Positions 40,898 through 41,027 of a stretch of DNA of 41,027 bases are shown here, piece after piece (the stretch's first letter is position 1; every line of letters starts with the position of its first letter). A program made the position numbers and the translations under genes. Below the pieces are notes generated by a model. The model was given only the letters and a program-made list of their open reading frames with translations, was not told the DNA's origin and searched no databases. Source of the stretch: Pseudanabaena sp. Salubria-1 (GTDB lineage Bacteria > Cyanobacteriota > Cyanobacteriia > Pseudanabaenales > Pseudanabaenaceae); the NCBI GenBank assembly GCA_023336205.1, contig JALQCR010000056.1:1-41027 (forward strand), written 5' to 3'.

Positions 40898-40934
40898 ATA
40901 AACGAAGGCGGCGCTTCGCGCCGCCTTCGTTTAT
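40898..40934. repeat. Hairpin with the shared GGCGGCGCTTCGCGCCGCC core
   Basis: Arms ATAAACGAA and TTCGTTTAT flank the same 19-base core as at 27076-27094 and 34116-34134. No gene lies beside it within the window. Confidence 0.75.
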
Positions 40935-40951
40935 AGCTAGGATCAAATAGT

Positions 40952-41027
40952 GTGAGGGGGGGGGGGGGGGGGGGCGGCCCGCGGGGGGTGTGTTTTTTTT
41001 TTTTTTTTTAAAAAAAAATTAGAATAA
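40952..41027. other. Homopolymer-rich contig end
   Basis: Runs of G, then T, then A close the window right after a strong hairpin. This is probably an artefact where the assembly failed at a palindrome. Confidence 0.6.

Noticed and set aside
1..41027. CRISPR array
   Set aside because: No regularly spaced direct repeats of 23-37 bases with unique spacers were seen. The repeats here are inverted and dispersed.
1..41027. tRNA, rRNA or tmRNA genes
   Set aside because: No cloverleaf with GTTCRA-type arm and no rRNA-like sequence was recognised in the gaps. The hairpins are simple stems.

Overview
The window looks like one contig from a filamentous cyanobacterium, most likely Pseudanabaena-like. 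The evidence is the abundance of the HIP1 octamer GCGATCGC together with cyanobacterial genes: pcxA, a CYP38/TLP40-type lumenal cyclophilin, DUF3120, DUF2949, a plastid-type pyruvate dehydrogenase E2, a bestrophin and Uma2 nucleases. The genus is an inference. The extreme ends (about 1-40 and 40952-41027) and about 4740-5085 are homopolymer-rich and probably partly assembly or sequencing artefact.

Layout. 1-426 holds hairpin and MITE-like repeats. 427-4733 is a housekeeping proteostasis block (FHA protein, trigger factor tig, clpP, clpX). 4734-6600 holds repeats, a truncated membrane gene and two small Cys-rich proteins. 6636-7921 is a complete ISL3-family insertion sequence with 8-bp target duplications. 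7930-12293 is a decaying defence region: a beheaded conflict-protein fragment and a type IIG restriction-modification gene broken by three frameshifts and by an inserted DUF433-HicB-HicA module. 12498-16274 is a PrsW-like membrane protease/TPR gene and its partner, the latter cut in two by an IS5-type element at 14421-15524.

16310-35577 is mostly core chromosome: Hsp20, a GH57 glycosidase, bestrophin, a HEAT-repeat protein, tatC, cimA, two sensor kinases, DUF2949, moaD, phoH, the lumenal cyclophilin, pcxA and the pyruvate dehydrogenase E2. 35810-38225 is the most interesting locus. It is a two-gene operon of a Pepco-like protein and a caspase-family protease fused to an FGE/C-type-lectin-fold sensor. 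The sensor's last 120 bases look like the variable repeat of a diversity-generating retroelement (DGR), although no reverse transcriptase or template repeat was seen here. 38337-40736 carries an orphan Phd antitoxin, two Uma2 nucleases and a DUF3120 membrane protein.

A second theme is the density of long, near-perfect intergenic hairpins. Several share arms but carry different cores, or share a core but carry different arms, which suggests modular swapping of repeat parts. Many sit at gene ends and probably act as terminators.
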